From Bacteroidales bacterium (GTDB lineage Bacteria; Bacteroidota; Bacteroidia; Bacteroidales; F082): a DNA stretch of 33,515 nucleotides. Where the stretch lies: assembly GCA_024400195.1 (NCBI GenBank), contig JAKSNC010000024.1, positions 1 to 33,515 of the forward strand, written 5' to 3'. Positions 15,332 through 23,629 of this stretch are shown piece after piece; the stretch's first letter is position 1, and each line of letters starts with the position of its first letter. The position numbers and the translations under genes are program-made. The notes under the pieces are model-generated. The model was given only the letters and a program-made list of their open reading frames with translations. It ran no database searches and was not told the origin of the DNA.

Positions 15332-17374
15332 ATGAAAAACACTTATTTAATTGCATTTTTGACATGCTCGATGCTGTTGTCGTGTGAGCGTGTACCTCAA
15401 CCAAGCAATCCCGTCCCAACACGGCAACAACTTGAATGGCAACAACTTGAAACTTATGCTTTTGTGCATTTTGGATTAAATACTTTCAACGACTTGGAAT
15501 GGGGCTATGGCAACACGCCGGCTTCGACTTTCAACCCCGTTGAATTGGACTGTGAACAATGGGTGCAGACATTCAAGGCTTGTGGAATGAAAGCTGTGAT
15601 TTTGACCGCAAAACATCATGATGGATTCTGTCTATGGCCTACAAAAACAACGGATTACAATATTTCAAACTCGCCATATAAAGATGGCAAAGGCGATATG
15701 GTGAAAGAACTGTCTGATGCTTGTCGTAAACATGGACTTAAATTCGGACTTTATCTCTCGCCTTGGGATCGCAACAATGCCGAATACGGAAGAGAATCCT
15801 ATGTTGAGACTTATCACAAACAAATTGAAGAACTCGCAACGAATTATGGAGAACTTTTCGAGTTCTGGTTTGATGGTGCAAATGGCGGCAGTGGCTGGTA
15901 TGGCGGTGCTGACGAGACTCGGTCGATTGAAGCAAACAAGTATTACGACTACGAACGTGCCAGAAACACGATTTGGAAAAACAATCCTGATGCGATGATT
16001 TTTGGTGGTACTATGCAGACTATTCGTTGGGTGGGCAACGAACAGGGCTGGGCTGGTGAAACGCAATGGTCGATGGTGAAAACGAACAACTTAGATGATT
16101 GCGACTATCTAACTCACGGCGACCAAAACGGTGATGTTTGGCTTCCCGCCGAAGTGGATGTCTCCATTCGTCCGGGCTGGTTCTATCATGCTCGCGAAGA
16201 CCATCAGGTTAAAAGTTTAGAAAAACTTGTCGATATTTATTATCGAAGTGTTGGACACAACGCAAACCTGATTCTTAATTTTCCCATTAATCTCGATGGA
16301 AAAATCAGTAAGACGGACTCGATTCGCGCTATGGAATGGTTTGAAGTGATAAAAAGAGATATAGCTGATAATTTGCTGAAAAACTGTAAAGTATCGGCAA
16401 GCAATATCCGCTCAAAACGATTCGATGCAGAGAATGTCCTTTCGGATGATTTTGAACGTTATTGGGCTGGCGAAGACGGCGTTAAGAGAGCGGAACTGGT
16501 TTTTGATTTTCCAGAATGTACGGCTGTAAATCGTGTGTTGCTCCAAGAATATATTCCAAATGGGCAAAATGTGTCATCGTTTACTCTCGAACGCTTCATC
16601 AATGAAAAATGGCTGCCTGTTGAAGTCAGCGAGGATTTGACGACGATAGGGTATAAACGAATCGTTCGTTTTCAGACGGTTAAGATGAATAAACTGAGAA
16701 TCCGCTTCGAGACTTATAAAGGCACGTTGAGCATCAGTAAAGTAGCAGCTTTCTGCGCTGAACCTTTACTGACCGAACCGACCATCAGACGCGGCTTCGA
16801 TAATGTTGTCAGTATGGCTTGCGCCGATAAAGACGCGGAAATCCGTTATACACTTGATGGAAGTGAACCAACCTTACAATCAATGCTTTACAAACTTCCA
16901 TTTGAACTTGATTCAAAAGTAATCGTGAAGGCAGTCTCTGTTGATCCGCAAAGCGGAAGGAAAAGTGCTGTTGCCACTCGTGAATTTGATATTCCGACAA
17001 CATCATTCAAAGTTGCGTTTCCGTTCGACCAGACAGTGCATCGCATGTTTGACGACAATGGTTTTACTGTCTGTTATCTCAATGAAAACAAATCATATAT
17101 AGAACTTGATTTAAATGAAAATATGAATATATCCGGTATCCGTTATTTGCCTTCGCAGGTTCGTGATGCCGACCAGCACATTGCTAATTACGATATTTGT
17201 GTAGATGGTCGTCTTGTCCACCGAGGTGAGTTCTCGAATATAAGCAACAATCCTATTGAACAGGTTGTCCGTTTTGAACCTACAAATGGAAAACACGTGC
17301 GTTTTGTAGCGACTCGCTTCACTAACGATGCTTCACAAGGCGCGGTGGCTGAATTTTCAGTTATCACAGATTGA
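15332..17374 (+). CDS. GH29 alpha-L-fucosidase, lipoprotein with C-terminal carbohydrate-binding-like domains
   Basis: A 680-residue secreted glycoside hydrolase. The N-terminus ends in the lipobox LLSC (Cys18), so it is probably membrane-anchored and may be surface exposed. The GH29 catalytic barrel covers about 33-345, with WGYGNTPASTF, ILTAKHHDGFCLWPTKTTDY and the likely nucleophile Asp181 in FEFWFDGANGG; the acid/base residue is not obvious. Next come a discoidin/F5-8C-like domain (about 365-485), a chitobiase/beta-hexosaminidase C-terminal-type segment (EIRYTLDGSEPTLQS, about 505-555) and a second F5/8C-like domain to the end. It would release terminal alpha-linked fucose from glycans (fucoidan, mucin or plant oligosaccharides). 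No SusC/SusD pair or other polysaccharide-locus genes lie nearby, so it stands alone. The promoter is nearly leaderless. Confidence 0.93.
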   Translation: MKNTYLIAFLTCSMLLSCERVPQPSNPVPTRQQLEWQQLETYAFVHFGLNTFNDLEWGYGNTPASTFNPVELDCEQWVQTFKACGMKAVILTAKHHDGFCLWPTKTTDYNISNSPYKDGKGDMVKELSDACRKHGLKFGLYLSPWDRNNAEYGRESYVETYHKQIEELATNYGELFEFWFDGANGGSGWYGGADETRSIEANKYYDYERARNTIWKNNPDAMIFGGTMQTIRWVGNEQGWAGETQWSMVKTNNLDDCDYLTHGDQNGDVWLPAEVDVSIRPGWFYHAREDHQVKSLEKLVDIYYRSVGHNANLILNFPINLDGKISKTDSIRAMEWFEVIKRDIADNLLKNCKVSASNIRSKRFDAENVLSDDFERYWAGEDGVKRAELVFDFPECTAVNRVLLQEYIPNGQNVSSFTLERFINEKWLPVEVSEDLTTIGYKRIVRFQTVKMNKLRIRFETYKGTLSISKVAAFCAEPLLTEPTIRRGFDNVVSMACADKDAEIRYTLDGSEPTLQSMLYKLPFELDSKVIVKAVSVDPQSGRKSAVATREFDIPTTSFKVAFPFDQTVHRMFDDNGFTVCYLNENKSYIELDLNENMNISGIRYLPSQVRDADQHIANYDICVDGRLVHRGEFSNISNNPIEQVVRFEPTNGKHVRFVATRFTNDASQGAVAEFSVITD

Positions 17375-17445
17375 AAACATTGAAAATTCGGGGGTTTCCT
17401 CCTCAAAAATATTTAGAACGCTAATGGTGATTCCTCTAAATGTTT

Positions 17446-17453
17446 TATCTTTG
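17446..17453 (+). promoter_or_regulatory. -7 box for the leucine-rich repeat protein gene
   Basis: TATCTTTG is a perfect TAnnTTTG match, 42 bases before ATG 17495. The triplet at the expected -33 position is ATG rather than TTG. It separates this gene transcriptionally from the fucosidase upstream. Confidence 0.6.
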
Positions 17454-17494
17454 CCCTTTAAAATTTTAAAAAAAGTGTAACAATATCAATAAAA

Positions 17495-18862
17495 ATGGGC
17501 ATGAAGAAGTATTTACTTAACAAGGGAACTTTACTATCTATCTTGATTATTCTGCTTGCTTTGACAGGAAGGGCACAAACCACATTTACAGTAGGTGACT
17601 TGAATTATCAGGTCAACGATGATAGCGTTTCTGTAACTGTCACAGGCCATGTTAACGGTTACGGTGCCACGGGAGAATTGAACATCCCGGAATCGGTGAG
17701 TTACGAAGAAAATGATTATACCGTGACGGCTATTGGCTCCTGCGCCTTCTTGTATTGCTTTTATCTGACGGATTTGACGATTCCAAATACAGTAACTACC
17801 ATTGGGGAAAGTGCTTTTGCCTATTGCCAGAGTTTTACTGGCGATTTGGTGATTTCTAATTCAATCACCAACATTGAAGATGGCGCATTTCAGTATTGCC
17901 TCGGCCTTAATGGATTGGTATTAGGAGATTCCGTTGAAACGATTGGGGATTATGCCTTTAATTCTTGCGATAATTTGACTGGCAAATTATACATTCCAAG
18001 TACTGTGACATCGCTTGGAGGAAACTCTTTCGGCTACTGCGCATTAGACAGCATTGTCGTTGACTCGGCCAATAGTTTCTATGATTCCCGAAATGATTGT
18101 AACGCTATCATCGAAACAAGTACAAACGAACTGATTATTGGCTGCAAAAACTCGTTCATTCCCAATACTGTCACTTCAATTGGCTATTGCGCATTTAGGG
18201 GTATCGACGGATTGGAATCGATTGAATTTCCAGAATCATTGATTTCCATTGGAGAGAATGCTTTTGCTTTTTGCTACGACCTGAAAGGAGACCTTACCAT
18301 TCCCAATGCAGTAACGACTATAGGTCCCAGCGCGTTTTTTGATTGCCAAGGTCTTGACGGGACATTGACAATAGGGGAATCGGTCACTTTAATTGGGGAC
18401 TGGGCGTTCAGGAATTGCTATGCATTCACATCGGCAGTTTCTCTGGCTCAAACTCCTCCTACTCTTGACGACGAATTTGGAGGTATGGTGTTCGACAATT
18501 TTGGCACTTCAATACTTACCGTTCCATGTGGCAGTGCCTCTGAATATCAAAATTCAAATTGGTATGATCCTTACGCAATGAATGGATTCACAACATTTAT
18601 TGAAGATTGCAGTGAGGTTGCGGAAGCCGGTACTGATGTCATGACAATTTATCCTAATCCGACGGAGGGTGCTTTCCATATCAGTGGCATCGCTGACGGT
18701 GGGGTACTGACTGTGAGCGACATGAGCGGACGGATTATGGTTTACAAGAATATAGTTAATCCGGACGGTATGATTGACTTATCGCTTTCGCCTGGGATTT
18801 ACCTGATGACGCTGACCACCCACGACGGCATGCGTTATCATACACAACTCATTGTAAAGTAA
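17495..18862 (+). CDS. BspA-like leucine-rich repeat surface protein with T9SS type A sorting domain
   Basis: A 455-residue secreted protein. A signal peptide (about 1-28, hydrophobic LSILIILLALTG, then RAQ) is followed by many BspA/LRR_5-type repeats (about 45-365) of the form VTTIGESAFAYC and LTIPNTVTTIG. From about 378 a linker leads to the C-terminal sorting domain, with hallmarks IYPNPTEGAFHI, LTVSDMSGRIM and SPGIYLMTLTT before the terminal beta-strand HTQLIVK. Such proteins cross the outer membrane through the T9SS, lose the sorting domain and are attached to the cell surface. BspA-type repeats in relatives bind host matrix proteins or other bacteria. The natural exporter is the GldKLMN/PorP system encoded earlier in this window. 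ATG 17495 was taken; ATG 17501 is equally possible. Confidence 0.92.
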   Translation: MGMKKYLLNKGTLLSILIILLALTGRAQTTFTVGDLNYQVNDDSVSVTVTGHVNGYGATGELNIPESVSYEENDYTVTAIGSCAFLYCFYLTDLTIPNTVTTIGESAFAYCQSFTGDLVISNSITNIEDGAFQYCLGLNGLVLGDSVETIGDYAFNSCDNLTGKLYIPSTVTSLGGNSFGYCALDSIVVDSANSFYDSRNDCNAIIETSTNELIIGCKNSFIPNTVTSIGYCAFRGIDGLESIEFPESLISIGENAFAFCYDLKGDLTIPNAVTTIGPSAFFDCQGLDGTLTIGESVTLIGDWAFRNCYAFTSAVSLAQTPPTLDDEFGGMVFDNFGTSILTVPCGSASEYQNSNWYDPYAMNGFTTFIEDCSEVAEAGTDVMTIYPNPTEGAFHISGIADGGVLTVSDMSGRIMVYKNIVNPDGMIDLSLSPGIYLMTLTTHDGMRYHTQLIVK

Positions 18863-18909
18863 ATGATATTCTTGCAGCCATTCATTGGCGAAGCATACCG
18901 ATTACAACG

Positions 18910-18940
18910 AAAAAACCCCGATCTTACACGAAGACCAGGG
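18910..18940 (-). terminator. Probable Rho-independent terminator for the DUF177-rpmF transcript
   Basis: On the minus strand the arms CCCTGGTCTT (from 18940-18931) and AAGATCGGGG (from 18925-18916) pair at eight of ten positions around a five-base loop. Six T residues follow directly (complement of the A run 18910-18915). It lies about 130 bases beyond the rpmF stop, in the 208-base convergent spacer, which otherwise holds only an inverted repeat. Confidence 0.6.
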
Positions 18941-19001
18941 AAAAACAATATAAAGATTATGAAAAAAAATTTCTCTCAAAAGTTAGCGCAACACCTGAGA
19001 T

Positions 19002-19036
19002 TTGGATATAACATTCATATTCACGCCAATATCCAA
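19002..19036. other. Perfect 8-bp inverted repeat downstream of rpmF
   Basis: TTGGATAT (19002-19009) and ATATCCAA (19029-19036) are exact reverse complements separated by 19 bases, between the convergent ends of the leucine-rich repeat gene and rpmF. It could be a 3' stabilising hairpin of the rpmF mRNA. No T tract follows, so it is not called a terminator. Confidence 0.35.
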
Positions 19037-19070
19037 CGTGTCTTAAACTTGTACTTCCAAAGGTGGTGTC

Positions 19071-19262
19071 TTACTGTTTTTTAGCACCTTCCATGACGAG
19101 TTTTCCTTTGTAGTAAAGGTCTCCGTCAACGTAATATGCTCTATGATAGACATGTATTGTGCCTGTTGTCGGGCAGACTGCCAATGTCGGTGCTTCGGCC
19201 ACGTAATGTGTTCTTCTCTTTGCTCCTCTGGTGTGTGATTGTCTTCTTTTAGGATGTGCCAT
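19071..19262 (-). CDS. rpmF: 50S ribosomal protein L32, cysteine-poor (C-minus) form
   Basis: A 63-residue ribosomal protein of the large subunit. The N-terminal MAHPKRRQSHTRGAKRRTHY is the L32 signature. In zinc-binding L32 four cysteines (CxxC near 30, CxxC near 43) follow. Here only Cys30 remains (CPTTGTIHVYH), and the second pair is replaced by AYYVDGDLYYKGK, so this form should not bind zinc. Its neighbour DUF177 (YceD), 27 bases upstream on the same strand, is the usual L32 partner. The pair shares the strong promoter at 19829-19858. Confidence 0.95.
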   Translation of the reverse strand: MAHPKRRQSHTRGAKRRTHYVAEAPTLAVCPTTGTIHVYHRAYYVDGDLYYKGKLVMEGAKKQ

Positions 19263-19289
19263 TTTACACTATTTTTTATTGTTAATATT

Positions 19290-19805
19290 CTACTTTAATT
19301 CTTTGAGTTTCTCCCAACGCGGGTCAACCTCGTCGTTGTCTTGTTCCGACTTTTCGTTATCTTGTTCAAGATATTTGATGACTTCCTGGTCGCAGTCTTC
19401 GATGTTGTCGTGGACGCAACGTATGGGCAGCGAGAGGATGATGTATTCGTAAATCCAGTCCTCAATATTTATTTCTGACATTTCCTTGGTGATAACGATG
19501 ACGTCGTCACTTTCTTCTTTATTCTCGCTACCGATTTTGACGAACATCTTGAAAGTCTTTTCCACTGGCTGCATATACATCGCGTTGCAGCGGCAGCATG
19601 CGACTTCGACTTGTCCCTGTATCTCAAACAACATCGTGAAGAGTTCGCATTGTTTGTCAATGGTGAGTTTCAGTTCGGCAGTACCTTTTTTTATTTCCGA
19701 ATATTCCTTATTGGCGAAGAAATCATCGTCAATATGGAAACGCAGTTCGGTTTTGCCGAGCGGCATTTCGGAAAGCTGTATCATATACTGCTTGTTGTTC
19801 TCCAT
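19290..19805 (-). CDS. DUF177 (YceD-like) protein, L32 partner
   Basis: A 171-residue DUF177/YceD-family protein. In many bacteria and in chloroplasts this protein is encoded next to rpmF and is linked to 23S rRNA accumulation and large-subunit assembly. The family core appears around VEVACCRCNAMYMQPVEKTF (67-86) with Cys70, Cys71 and Cys73, then a strongly acidic region (about 95-110). The C-terminal part has YEYIILSLPIRCVHD, the second conserved DUF177 motif, ending in the DPRWEKLKEL tail common to the family. It is first in a two-gene transcript with rpmF and has the best-matching promoter in this window. The protein carries no membrane segment. Confidence 0.9.
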   Translation of the reverse strand: MENNKQYMIQLSEMPLGKTELRFHIDDDFFANKEYSEIKKGTAELKLTIDKQCELFTMLFEIQGQVEVACCRCNAMYMQPVEKTFKMFVKIGSENKEESDDVIVITKEMSEINIEDWIYEYIILSLPIRCVHDNIEDCDQEVIKYLEQDNEKSEQDNDEVDPRWEKLKELK

Positions 19806-19828
19806 CTAAATGTCAAAAATTCGAGGTG

Positions 19829-19858
19829 CAAAGTTAGTGATTTTTTTCTTATAAGCAA
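19829..19858 (-). promoter_or_regulatory. Full Bacteroidota promoter for the DUF177-rpmF operon
   Basis: On the minus strand: TTG (19858-19856), exactly 19 bases, then TAACTTTG (19836-19829). Both match the primary sigma consensus TTG-N19-TAnnTTTG perfectly. The predicted start lies about 20 bases ahead of ATG 19805. Confidence 0.78.
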
Positions 19859-19874
19859 CCAAAAACTAACATGG

Positions 19875-21476
19875 TTATTGAGTGATTTTTTTAATTTCTC
19901 TCAAACACGTTTTGACGGTCTCGTCGTTTTCGGTGTAGAGCCGGTAGAAAGCCTCTTCATCGAATATCTCGCGAGCCACGTAAGCCTTGATTATCGGGGC
20001 TGCTGCAGTGCGCATGATGTTTTTTTCCTCGTCATTTCCTTTGATACCTTTTTCTTCGGCGTCCATAATGATTTTGTCGAAAATATCATTTGTGAGTCGG
20101 AATGACTTTTTAAAATGGTCGAATCCGGCGGCGGCGAGTGCGTTTCTGTTGTTGTCGGCGTATTCTGCGGCATTTTTGAAGACTATCCCGGCGTTGCTGA
20201 CGCGGTTGAAGTAGTATTTCAGGCTGTCGTTAACGAGCGGTATGTAAATATCGGGTGTTATTCCGCCGCCGCCGTAAACGATTTTACCCTGTGGAGTCAC
20301 GAATTTCAGAGTATCGGTATGTTTTACACTGTCCACGCTGAACATTTCGCCGGTGTTATAACGGTCGTAGGCCTCAAGAATGTATTTTTCCATATCGCCG
20401 TCGTAAGGTTTCTGTATACATCGTCCAGTCGGAGTATAATAATGTGCGACGGTCAGTCTGAGAGCATCGCCGTCGGGCAGCATCATTTGTTCCTGAACAA
20501 GACCTTTCCCGAAGGAGCGTCGTCCCATGATAGTTCCTCTGTCGTTGTCTTGAATGGCTCCTGCCAATATTTCGCTTGCGCTCGCCGAACCTTCGTCGAT
20601 GAGTACCGTTATTTCGGTATCTTCTAAAAGACCGGTTTTCCTTGCGAAGATGTACTGTCTGTCGCGGTGCTTGCCGTCGGTATAGACTATCAGGCTTCCT
20701 TTTGGAAGAATTTCATCGGCGATATCGACTGCCGCCGAAAGGAAGCCGCCTCCGTTATCGCGCAAGTCGATGATGAGGTGTTTCATGCCTTCTTTGAGCA
20801 GTTTTTGCGCGGCACTGACGAATTCATTGTGTGTCGTTGCGGCAAATTTCGACATTTTAACATAGCCGATTTCTTTGTCTAACATAAACGAGGCATCGAC
20901 GCTGAAAGTTGGAATGACATCTCTCTTTATAGTGAAGTCGATAAGTTCCGGCACATCGCGTCTCTTTATTCTGACGTTCACGTTGGTGCCTTTGGGACCT
21001 TTCAGTTTGCGCATTATCTTGTTGTTGTTGATTTTAACGCCGGCTACGATGCTGTCGTCAACGGCCACTATTCTGTCTCCGGCTTTCAGTCCGATGCGTT
21101 CCGAAGGGCCGCCCTTTATCACGCTGACGACCATCACGGTGTCTTTTTCTATTCTGAAGCTGATTCCAATGCCTTCAAAACTGCCGAGAAGCGGGTCGTT
21201 GATTTCGTTGAACATCTCGGCCGGGATGTATTCGCTGTGCGGGTCGAGGGTTTCAAGCACCTTTTCAATAGCTTTGACTTGCAACTGCTTCAAATTAACA
21301 GTATCGACATAATCGTTGTCTATCAGTGATAAAACATTGCTGATGAGTTGTGTGTCGGAGTTGGAGATATTGGCTATCCTATAGTTTGTACCGCTGTTGA
21401 TGTATCTCATCAAAAAGATACCGATAACGATTCCCACGGCAAATATTGTGGGGATGATAAATGATTTTTTACTCAT
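19875..21476 (-). CDS. S41 family C-terminal processing peptidase
   Basis: A 533-residue tail-specific (Ctp/Tsp) serine protease anchored by an N-terminal helix (about 6-24), with its active domains in the periplasm. A PDZ domain covers about 95-175 (GIGISFRIEK, then GLKAGDRIVAVD). The S41 core follows, with DLRDNGGGFLSAAVD (238-252) and the catalytic serine/lysine dyad Ser299 in EGSASASEI and Lys324 in RSFGKGLV. These proteases degrade or process envelope proteins from their C-terminus. The C-terminal third (about 375-533) is a helical extension seen in Bacteroidota members. ATG 21476 is preferred to TTG 21485, which would add only three residues. It is last in the minus-strand series starting with porW; no consensus -7 box was found in front of it. 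Confidence 0.95.
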   Translation of the reverse strand: MSKKSFIIPTIFAVGIVIGIFLMRYINSGTNYRIANISNSDTQLISNVLSLIDNDYVDTVNLKQLQVKAIEKVLETLDPHSEYIPAEMFNEINDPLLGSFEGIGISFRIEKDTVMVVSVIKGGPSERIGLKAGDRIVAVDDSIVAGVKINNNKIMRKLKGPKGTNVNVRIKRRDVPELIDFTIKRDVIPTFSVDASFMLDKEIGYVKMSKFAATTHNEFVSAAQKLLKEGMKHLIIDLRDNGGGFLSAAVDIADEILPKGSLIVYTDGKHRDRQYIFARKTGLLEDTEITVLIDEGSASASEILAGAIQDNDRGTIMGRRSFGKGLVQEQMMLPDGDALRLTVAHYYTPTGRCIQKPYDGDMEKYILEAYDRYNTGEMFSVDSVKHTDTLKFVTPQGKIVYGGGGITPDIYIPLVNDSLKYYFNRVSNAGIVFKNAAEYADNNRNALAAAGFDHFKKSFRLTNDIFDKIIMDAEEKGIKGNDEEKNIMRTAAAPIIKAYVAREIFDEEAFYRLYTENDETVKTCLREIKKITQ

Positions 21477-21521
21477 AAAACACAAAACAGATTTTGCAAA
21501 TTATTTATTTACAAAAGTTTT

Positions 21522-22211
21522 TTAGTTTCTTTTCCCGAAGAATCTGAGAAGATAGAGGAAGAGGTTGATGAAATCGAGGTAGAGGCTGAGTGCTGCGAAA
21601 ATAGTTATCTTTGCCATTGTGTCGCCCTGTGCGATGCCGTTGTTCCCGATTTCCTTTATTTTCTGCACGTCGTACGCCGTGAGTCCGGTGAAGATGAGCA
21701 CGCCGACGAAGCTGATTATATATTCTAATCTCTCGCTGTGCATGAAGAAGTTGACTAATGAGGCCACGATAATTCCTATGAGAGCCATCATCAGTATTCC
21801 TCCAAATTTTGTGAGGTCGGTTTTTGTGGTATAGCCGACAAGTGCCATTATTCCGAACATTGCGGAGCAGATGGCGAATGTCTTCATGATGGAGGCGCTG
21901 GTATAAGCGAGGAAAATGAAGCTGAGGCTCATTCCCATCAGGATAGAATAGACAATGTACAGCATCGTCATTGTCTGGACGCTCATCTTATTGACTCGTG
22001 CCGACATAACAAAGACTATGATTATAGGTGCGAGCATGACGATCCAGCCAAAGATGTTGAGGCCTGTTTCAGAAAACATCATCATCATCAGGCTCGGCGT
22101 TGATGCGAAGAGGTAGGCGGTCAGGGCTGTTATTCCGAGGGCTGCAAACATCCAGAGGAACACTGTTGACACGAAACTCGATTCTGTTGCTGTTGTTTTT
22201 GTGTAATTCAT
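21522..22211 (-). CDS. Bax inhibitor-1/YccA family membrane protein
   Basis: A 229-residue multi-pass inner-membrane protein with seven predicted hydrophobic helices, the Bax inhibitor-1 (BI-1/TMBIM) topology. Family marks are the first helix after SSFVSTVFLWMFAALGITALTAY, the central FAICSAMFGIMALVGYTTKTDL and the C-terminal FTGLTAYDVQKIKEIGNNG with the conserved acidic residues. It ends LSLYLDFINLFLYLLRFFG, the usual YccA tail. Bacterial relatives conduct Ca2+ in a pH-dependent manner (BsYetJ) or associate with the FtsH protease (YccA). Which role applies here cannot be told from sequence. It lies 37 bases after folE and 45 bases before the S41 peptidase gene, probably in the same transcript. 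Confidence 0.93.
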   Translation of the reverse strand: MNYTKTTATESSFVSTVFLWMFAALGITALTAYLFASTPSLMMMMFSETGLNIFGWIVMLAPIIIVFVMSARVNKMSVQTMTMLYIVYSILMGMSLSFIFLAYTSASIMKTFAICSAMFGIMALVGYTTKTDLTKFGGILMMALIGIIVASLVNFFMHSERLEYIISFVGVLIFTGLTAYDVQKIKEIGNNGIAQGDTMAKITIFAALSLYLDFINLFLYLLRFFGKRN

Positions 22212-22248
22212 AATATTCGTTTTTAAAATGTTAATATAAAATATAAAA

Positions 22249-22848
22249 TCAGTGTAATTTTGCCTTTATAAGTTGAAGAAATTCGGCTCTTGTCGCGCTG
22301 TTCTCGAATGCGCCGGTGAAGTCGCTCGTTGTGGTGACGGAATTTAGTTTTTCGACTCCGCGCATACACATACAGAGGTGTCGTGCTTCAATGACGACGG
22401 CAACTCCGAGCGGGTGCAGTGCCTTGTCGATGGCGTCTTTGATTTGAGTTGTTAGTCGTTCCTGAACCTGAAGACGACGTGCGTATGCTTCGACAACGCG
22501 TGCTATCTTGCTCAGTCCGGTGATATATCCGTTAGGAATGTAGGCAACATGTGCTTTTCCGAAGAATGGCACGAGATGGTGTTCGCAAAGCGAAAATAGG
22601 TCGATGTCTTTCACGATGACCATTTGTTTGTAGTCTTCCTTAAATTTTGCCGAAAGGAGGATTTCCATAGGGTCCATGTCGTATCCCTGAGTGAGGAACT
22701 GCATGGATTTTGCCACGCGAAACGGCGTTTTAAGCAAGCCTTCGCGGTCGGAGTCTTCGCCGAGAAGGTCTAAAATGGCTTTATAGTGTTCCTCTAATTT
22801 GACGAGTTTTTCGGGGTTATACTGTTCAATCTTTTCGTAATCAAGCAT
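22249..22848 (-). CDS. folE: GTP cyclohydrolase I FolE
   Basis: A 199-residue enzyme converting GTP to 7,8-dihydroneopterin triphosphate, the entry to tetrahydrofolate and queuosine-type pathways. The zinc ligands are visible as Cys88 and His91 ([10 protein letters not shown]) and Cys159 (HLCMCMRG). Substrate-binding segments include [15 protein letters not shown] (36-50), [17 protein letters not shown] (111-127) and the C-terminal [12 protein letters not shown] 22848 was chosen. An in-frame ATG at 22896 would add 16 basic residues without family counterpart and overlap the upstream gene by 56 bases rather than 8. Zinc-dependent FolE (not FolE2) is therefore the only form seen in this window. 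Confidence 0.96.
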   Translation of the reverse strand: MLDYEKIEQYNPEKLVKLEEHYKAILDLLGEDSDREGLLKTPFRVAKSMQFLTQGYDMDPMEILLSAKFKEDYKQMVIVKDIDLFSLCEHHLVPFFGKAHVAYIPNGYITGLSKIARVVEAYARRLQVQERLTTQIKDAIDKALHPLGVAVVIEARHLCMCMRGVEKLNSVTTTSDFTGAFENSATRAEFLQLIKAKLH

Positions 22849-23242
22849 CTTCTTTTTTTTCCTTAGAATCTTTCTTTGAGAGTTGAATGGTCTCAAATAC
22901 AGTGAATATCAAATAAAAAACTAAAAATGTCACCATAAAGCGTTTTCCGTCGTGTTTGTTGCATAGTGCATAGACGAGTAGTATTGCGAGGTAGGTCATT
23001 GGGCGCACGATGGAAAGAATCATATAGAAGTTGGCAAACTTTTTATGGTCGTTTTTGCTTTTGAACTTCCAGACGAGACAGTAAACAACTATCGACACAA
23101 CTGTCAGTAACACGATAATCCACGGCCAATATGGTGTTATCGTCCATTTTGCCTTCTCCACGACCAATGGTGTCAGCATCATAAGCAGTAATGCCACAAC
23201 CAGCAGTTTGATAAGGTATTTGCGAATCAGTTTATACGGCAT
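22841..23242 (-). CDS. Small four-helix membrane protein, unknown function (DUF6168-like)
   Basis: A 133-residue hydrophobic protein with about four transmembrane helices (about 10-27, 39-58, 73-93, 101-118) and a lysine/glutamate-rich cytoplasmic tail. It sits 13 bases after the bactofilin gene and overlaps folE by eight bases. In many flavobacteria a bactofilin downstream of sprE is followed by an AtpZ/AtpI-like protein and a small DUF6168 membrane protein ahead of atpB. By size, topology and position this gene could be a remote member of that set, but no atp genes are present here. That assignment is inference; the coding call rests on close operon packing and clear topology. Confidence 0.75.
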   Translation of the reverse strand: MPYKLIRKYLIKLLVVALLLMMLTPLVVEKAKWTITPYWPWIIVLLTVVSIVVYCLVWKFKSKNDHKKFANFYMILSIVRPMTYLAILLVYALCNKHDGKRFMVTFLVFYLIFTVFETIQLSKKDSKEKKEDA

Positions 23243-23255
23243 CGTCTTCCGAGTG

Positions 23256-23627
23256 TTATTTTTTTACTTCGTTGTTGACTGTTGTTGCGCTACCCATGTT
23301 GCAGTGTCCTGTGAAGATGGCTCCTACTTCAATGAATAGTTGTTTGGTCACGAGTTCGACTTCTAAGCGTGCCGTTGACTGCATTGCTGTCAGTTCTTCG
23401 ACTTTGATGTTTCCTTTGACATAGCCTGAAATGTCGGCCTGTTTGCATATCAGGGTGCCTTCTATGACGCCGTTTTGTCCTATGACGACTTTCCCGTTTG
23501 ATTTCACGGAGCCGTTGACTCTTCCGTCGATACGCATGTCGCCGTTTGACTCTATTTCACCCTTTATGATAGTGCCGTTGCCTATTATGTTATGGGCTTG
23601 TGTCGGAATTGTATTATCGTTTTTCAT
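23256..23627 (-). CDS. Bactofilin family polymer-forming cytoskeletal protein
   Basis: A 123-residue bactofilin. The right-handed beta-helix core (about 12-105) shows the regular short turns of the family: GNGTIIKGEIESNGDMRIDG, GRVNGSVKSNGKVVIGQNG, VIEGTLICKQADISGYVKGN. Short polar ends flank it. Bactofilins assemble nucleotide-free filaments on the inner face of the membrane and position cell-wall or polarity proteins. Length is normal. It lies two bases after the porW/sprE stop, a linkage common across Bacteroidota, and 13 bases before the next membrane-protein gene, so all are probably expressed together. Confidence 0.93.
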   Translation of the reverse strand: MKNDNTIPTQAHNIIGNGTIIKGEIESNGDMRIDGRVNGSVKSNGKVVIGQNGVIEGTLICKQADISGYVKGNIKVEELTAMQSTARLEVELVTKQLFIEVGAIFTGHCNMGSATTVNNEVKK

Positions 23628-23629
23628 GA

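Noticed and set aside
17375-17400. G-rich/C-rich stretch after the fucosidase gene as a terminator
   Set aside because: Pairing is limited to about four pairs with a wobble, and no T tract follows.
22849-22896. Upstream ATG for folE
   Set aside because: It would add a 16-residue basic tail absent from the family and a 56-base overlap with the preceding gene; ATG 22848 fits better.
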